The translations under genes were made by a program, and so were the position numbers. Positions 60,706 through 64,000 of a DNA stretch of 64,000 nt are shown here, in pieces. The stretch is from Rhizobium esperanzae. GTDB taxonomy: Bacteria > Pseudomonadota > Alphaproteobacteria > Rhizobiales > Rhizobiaceae. Below the pieces are notes generated by a model. That model ran no database searches, was not told the DNA's origin, and saw only the letters and a program-made list of their open reading frames with translations. Location of the stretch: contig NZ_MXPU01000015.1 in assembly GCF_002204185.1 (NCBI RefSeq), positions 1-64,000 of the forward strand, in the 5' to 3' direction. How positions within the stretch are numbered: the first letter of the stretch is position 1; the number at the start of each line of letters is the position of its first letter.

Positions 60706-62166
60706 TCAGATGGTTTTTCCGTCAATACTTCTTAAAGGCAGCCCCGCATAGGGCGCCATCGCGAAAACCGCCGAAAGCCTATCGGCAAAGATGAAATCAA
60801 ATCGTGTCAAAAAGCGGTCGAAGGGGGCGAAATAGGGCGTCAGTTCAGCCATCGAAGCGGATTTTGGAGATAAATAGGCTCCATCTGAGGATAAGGCGGG
60901 CGCCGAGGCGATGGCGCGTTTCCATGCCGCCTTGGGCAGATGCTTGCCCCACCCTCCCTCATTCCTGTGCTTGTCACAGGAATTCAGTGCGCCCAAGTTC
61001 TTGGGCGCACAAGACTCGTTACGCATCGATGAGTCATTCACCGCGCCGACGCGCGGTGGCTGGATTCCTGTGACGGGCACAGGAATGAGGGAGGAGCGCG
61101 TGGTCTGAGCTTCCACACTGATGGTCGTTCCTAACAGGTTTTCAACGCGGAACCTCCCATCCCAAACTCCAGCCTCCCCCGGCCGCAATACCAGCGGCAT
61201 TATCCCCCGGTTCTCCCGTGCCAGATAAAGCCCGTCGCGCCTGAGATCGAACACTACCCTGCCGGCGGTCATCCGTCCCAGTCCGCTGCCGGAGGCGAAT
61301 GCGAGAATACGGTCCATCTGCACCCTACCCGGCACGAACGGCTGCCCGCCGAACACCGCCGTCAGACGGCCGAGCGTATAATCGAGGACCGCACGGTCCT
61401 GCCGCAACCCCTCGGGCATCACCTGCCCAAGCACGCCGCCGTGAAGCTGGAAATGACGATCCAGCCATTCGCCGGCGCGAGACGAGAGAGTGAGCCGCTC
61501 TTCCCAGACTGCGCGAGTATCCGTCGGCATCGCAGGACCCGCAGATAGCTGCCGGCGCGTCCGCACACGCTCGTACCTGGTATCTTCATTGCTCGGATCG
61601 TCGATCCATCGCACACCCCGCGCCCGCAGGAAAGCGCGGATATCCGCCCGGGTGGCAAAAAGAAGCGGCCGCAGGATCCAGAGGCGCCGGTCGAAGAGCA
61701 CGGCGTCGGCGATGCCGCTCGACAGCTGCTCCGTTCGCATCCCGCGCATCCGCAGCGTTTCGCGCTGGTCGTCCAGCGTATGGCCGGTGACGATCAGGTT
61801 GGCGCCGAGCGCTTCCGCTGCGTCAGCCAGAAGGCTGTAACGGGCCTCGCGGGCAGCGGCCATGATGCCGGTTTTCGGCTTTTCGCCCTGCCATTTCGAG
61901 ATAATATGGGGAATGCCAAGGGATGCACAGAGAGCTGCGACCTCTTGCGCTTCGTCGGCGGAGCCGGCGCGTAGCCCGTGATCGACGGTGGCGGCACAGA
62001 GGGAAATTTCAAGATCAGGCGCGGCCTTCATGGCTTCGGCGAGGAGGAGAAGCAGGCCGGTAGAATCGCTGCCGCCCGAGATCGCGACGAGAATGCACGC
62101 GGGGCTTTGAAGCGACGTAAGAAACTGGACAATCGCCTCTCGAGGCGATGTGGCCTCCGAAGACAT
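60706..62166 (-). CDS. tilS: tRNA(Ile)-lysidine synthetase, carrying an in-frame repeat insertion
   Basis: A 486-residue enzyme attaching lysine to C34 of tRNA-Ile(CAU). The ATP PP-loop is LVAISGGSDSTGLLLLL (about 26-42), and VDHGLRAGSADEA and TGHTLDDQRETLRMRG are family motifs. Residues about 358-405 are encoded by a 142-bp palindromic repeat (60953-61094) and look unlike TilS (PVPVTGIQPPRVGAVNDS and SCDKHRNEGGWGKH). The reading frame continues past it to a plausible C-terminal end. The insertion falls in the C-terminal tRNA-contact region, away from the catalytic core. It lies between cpoB and ftsH. Confidence 0.88.
   Translation of the reverse strand: MSSEATSPREAIVQFLTSLQSPACILVAISGGSDSTGLLLLLAEAMKAAPDLEISLCAATVDHGLRAGSADEAQEVAALCASLGIPHIISKWQGEKPKTGIMAAAREARYSLLADAAEALGANLIVTGHTLDDQRETLRMRGMRTEQLSSGIADAVLFDRRLWILRPLLFATRADIRAFLRARGVRWIDDPSNEDTRYERVRTRRQLSAGPAMPTDTRAVWEERLTLSSRAGEWLDRHFQLHGGVLGQVMPEGLRQDRAVLDYTLGRLTAVFGGQPFVPGRVQMDRILAFASGSGLGRMTAGRVVFDLRRDGLYLARENRGIMPLVLRPGEAGVWDGRFRVENLLGTTISVEAQTTRSSLIPVPVTGIQPPRVGAVNDSSMRNESCAPKNLGALNSCDKHRNEGGWGKHLPKAAWKRAIASAPALSSDGAYLSPKSASMAELTPYFAPFDRFLTRFDFIFADRLSAVFAMAPYAGLPLRSIDGKTI
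60953..61094. repeat. 142-bp palindromic element inside tilS
   Basis: The outer arms CCTCCCTCATTCCTGTGC (60953-60970) and GCACAGGAATGAGGGAGG (61077-61094) are perfect 18-base inverted repeats, with a further CACAGGAAT/ATTCCTGTG pair inside. Two nested palindromes follow: GTGCGCCCAAG/CTTGGGCGCAC (60988-61011, near-contiguous) and CACCGCGC/GCGCGGTG (61040-61057). It has no gene of its own and no stop in the tilS frame. The outer motif is of the kind found repeated between genes in Rhizobium genomes. Confidence 0.85.
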
Positions 62167-62177
62167 TCCGGCAGCCC

Positions 62178-63167
62178 TCAGCAGGCGAGGCGTTTCTGTT
62201 CGCTCGCAACCTTGCTTATGACGGCGCGTGACGCCTTCGGATAACGCTTCGAGACTTCACGCAGGGTCGCGCAGGCCGTCTCCTTATTGTCGAGGGCCGC
62301 AAGCGACATGCCGAGCTTCAAGAGCATTTCCGGCGCTTTTTCCGAGCTGCCGTATTTCTGATGCGCGTTGAGGAAAGTCTTGGCCGCCTCGTTGTATTTG
62401 CCCTGCGAATAGAGCGCTTCGCCGAGCCAGAAATTGGCGTCCGCCGCCCGCGCACTGCTCGGGTAACGGGCGATGTACTGGTTGAATTCCTCCTCGGCCG
62501 TCCCATAATCGCCTGACAGCACGTGGCCATAAGCGGCCTTGTACTGATCCGCCTCGCTGCCGAGCGAGGCCGTCTGCTGCGGCGTGCCGCTGTTGGCTCT
62601 GGGAATCGGGCCGGAACCGATGGTGGCATTTTCGTCGACGCTTCCGCCGATCGGATTGCCATTCTGATCGAACTCGATCGAGCCGAGCTGCTTCGGCGGC
62701 TGGCCGAGGCCGGTATTATCAGGCACGTCGGTGGAGGGAGCCGTTTCGGCTCCCTGCGGTGCTTGGATCACTCTTGCGACATCATCGCTTCCCGACGCTG
62801 CCGGAGCGGCATCGCTCTCGCTCTTTTTGACCGGAGCCTTGGCGCCACCGCCGCCGGCGCCGGTTTTTTCGAGCTGCTGGAAGCGGAATTCATTGTCTTC
62901 CTGCTGCTTGCGGATCGTCTCCTGCATCTGCAGGAGCTGAAAGCTCATCTCCTCGATTCGGCCGTTCAGCTGCCGCATCTGCTCTTCGAGCTGCTGCACA
63001 CGAATCTCAGCGTCGCCGCTCTGCACCTTGACGACAGGCGGCGCTGCCTGGTTTTCCGCCGATCGGCCGCCGAGGTGCAGCCCGAAGAACGAGGCCGAAT
63101 ACGCCGCTCGTTCGCTCCCGGTCATAGCCGCCAGGCACAGCATGCCTGCCACGACAAGTTTCTTCAT
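62178..63167 (-). CDS. cpoB: Tol-Pal system coordinator CpoB (YbgF)
   Basis: A 329-residue periplasmic protein with a signal peptide (about 1-24). A trimerising coiled coil follows (about 52-100, EIRVQQLEEQMRQLNGRIEE), then a long Pro/Ala/Ser linker (about 105-200). TPR repeats form the C terminus (about 210-329, YKAAYGHVLSGDYGTAEEEF and NFWLGEALYSQGKYNEAAKTF). In E. coli it links Tol-Pal constriction to peptidoglycan synthesis. The linker is long compared with enteric forms. Lies downstream of pal. Confidence 0.92.
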   Translation of the reverse strand: MKKLVVAGMLCLAAMTGSERAAYSASFFGLHLGGRSAENQAAPPVVKVQSGDAEIRVQQLEEQMRQLNGRIEEMSFQLLQMQETIRKQQEDNEFRFQQLEKTGAGGGGAKAPVKKSESDAAPAASGSDDVARVIQAPQGAETAPSTDVPDNTGLGQPPKQLGSIEFDQNGNPIGGSVDENATIGSGPIPRANSGTPQQTASLGSEADQYKAAYGHVLSGDYGTAEEEFNQYIARYPSSARAADANFWLGEALYSQGKYNEAAKTFLNAHQKYGSSEKAPEMLLKLGMSLAALDNKETACATLREVSKRYPKASRAVISKVASEQKRLAC

Positions 63168-63270
63168 ATGTATCGTCCTGTCCCAGGTGATTCTTCGCGC
63201 CTTGAGGCACGAACAGGAGATTTTTCCAATTGCTGTCAAAAAGCAACGGAGTCTGGCCAAAGTGTGGTCA

Positions 63271-63304
63271 AAAAGAAAGGCGGCCCCTGATGGGACCGCC
63301 TCCG
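63271..63304 (-). terminator. Hairpin between pal and cpoB
   Basis: On the minus strand GGCGGTCCC pairs with GGGGCCGCC (one mismatch) around a four-base loop and is followed by TTTCTTTTT. It should end or reduce tol-pal transcription before cpoB. Confidence 0.82.
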
Positions 63305-63326
63305 TAAAACCAATTATAGCTGGGAA

Positions 63327-63863
63327 TTACATGCCGGCGCCGCCGAGCACGGTGACCGCGCGGCGGTTCTGCGACCAGCAGGAAATATCGTCACAGACGG
63401 CGACGGGCCGTTCCTTGCCGTAGGAGATCGTCTTCATGCGCTGCGCCGGAACGCCGCGCGAAGCGAGGTAGTCCTTGGTAGCAGCAGCGCGACGCGCCCC
63501 GAGTGCCAAGTTGTATTCGCGGGTGCCGCGTTCGTCGGCATGGCCTTCAACGGTGATCTGGTAGTTCGGGTAACGACCGAGCCACTGTGCCTGACGGTCG
63601 AGCGTCTGAGCGGCATCGGCGCGGATCGACGTGGAGTCGGTATCGAAGAAGATTCGGTCGCCGACATTGACCGTGAAGTCCTGGGTCGAGCCCGGCGTCG
63701 CGGCGCCTGCGCCGAGGCCCATGTCGCCGGCGCTGTTCGGCATGCCGCCGTTCTTCTTGTTCGCGCAGCTTGCAAGCGCGAGACCGGCCAGAAGCGCGAT
63801 CATGACGGGGTTGCGGGCGAAATTCTGCATACGGCTCATTGCCGGGGTATGAATTCGGCTCAT
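63327..63863 (-). CDS. pal: Peptidoglycan-associated lipoprotein Pal
   Basis: A 178-residue outer membrane lipoprotein that binds peptidoglycan and TolB. The lipobox is LALASC, with Cys about residue 33. The OmpA-like domain (about 62-178) has FDTDSTSIRADA, the peptidoglycan-binding TVEGHADERGTREYNLALGARRA and the C-terminal NRRAV. The start at 63863 follows AAGGAG by seven bases; it gives an unusually long n-region before the hydrophobic core, and in-frame ATGs at 63839 and 63830 are alternatives. tolB presumably lies just beyond the window edge. Confidence 0.93.
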   Translation of the reverse strand: MSRIHTPAMSRMQNFARNPVMIALLAGLALASCANKKNGGMPNSAGDMGLGAGAATPGSTQDFTVNVGDRIFFDTDSTSIRADAAQTLDRQAQWLGRYPNYQITVEGHADERGTREYNLALGARRAAATKDYLASRGVPAQRMKTISYGKERPVAVCDDISCWSQNRRAVTVLGGAGM

Positions 63864-64000
63864 GGCCGGTCTCCTTGCGAGTTCATCAGGGTTTCCGGAC
63901 AGTAACCGCACTCGGTTAACCGCCCCTCAAAGATTATGGTTAACAATTTACTGATTTGTCCCGTATCGCCCGGTTTCCACGACTTTGAGGCGACATGAAG

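Noticed and set aside
60953..61094. CRISPR array or insertion sequence in tilS
   Set aside because: There is a single palindromic unit with no spacer series and no transposase, so it fits a non-autonomous palindromic repeat.

Overview
The window looks like chromosomal DNA of a Rhizobium close to the R. etli / R. leguminosarum group. The evidence is high GC with strongly GC-biased codon choice, the order pal-cpoB-tilS-ftsH-glmM, the serC-serA pair, a pobR/pobA pair, NodT-type efflux, tripartite tricarboxylate (TctCBA) transport under a DctBD-like sigma-54 two-component pair, and Rhizobium-type palindromic intergenic repeats. All assignments come from reading the translations and motifs; no database search was run.

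Layout. 1-618 holds no gene. 619-5884 carries two small proteins, an RsuA-family pseudouridine synthase overlapping a phosphoribosyltransferase, an SLC13-type permease and purC. 5993-12711 is a TetR-regulated RND efflux set (adaptor, pump, NodT-like outer membrane factor) ended by a strong terminator. 12845-20338 is a purine/nucleoside acquisition operon: a LacI-type repressor with its own operator, a PotABCD-like ABC importer, a nucleoside hydrolase and an adenine deaminase.

20667-27936 (minus) is the most notable region. It is a tight six-gene operon resembling the mycobacterial decaprenylphosphoryl-arabinose (DPA) pathway: HAD phosphatase fused to a UbiA-type DPPR synthase, a GtrA-family membrane protein, a DprE1-like oxidase, a DprE2-like reductase, and two tandem paralogous polytopic proteins that could be the glycosyltransferases. 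The DprE1-like protein has Ala where M. tuberculosis DprE1 has the benzothiazinone-target Cys387.

28421-36303 (minus) holds an M20 amidohydrolase, tctA, tctB, tctC and a DctD/DctB-like pair, with a candidate -24/-12 promoter and an enhancer-like palindrome in front of tctC. 36413-39525 has a sulfite-oxidase-like enzyme and a cobalamin-riboswitch-controlled cbtB-cbtA-third gene operon, divergent from a histidine-phosphatase-fold protein that lacks the catalytic His. 39949-43103 has a GGDEF-EAL protein, then a deletion scar joining the 5' part of ackA to the 3' part of xfp.

43152-50084 holds pobR/pobA and a branched-chain-type ABC importer, plausibly for aromatic acids. 50403-52855 has two very small proteins, a tRNA with a CAT anticodon, mnmA and a small hypothetical gene. 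52936-63863 is mostly housekeeping (serA, serC, an outer membrane protein, glmM, ftsH, tilS, cpoB, pal); tilS contains an in-frame 142-bp palindromic element.
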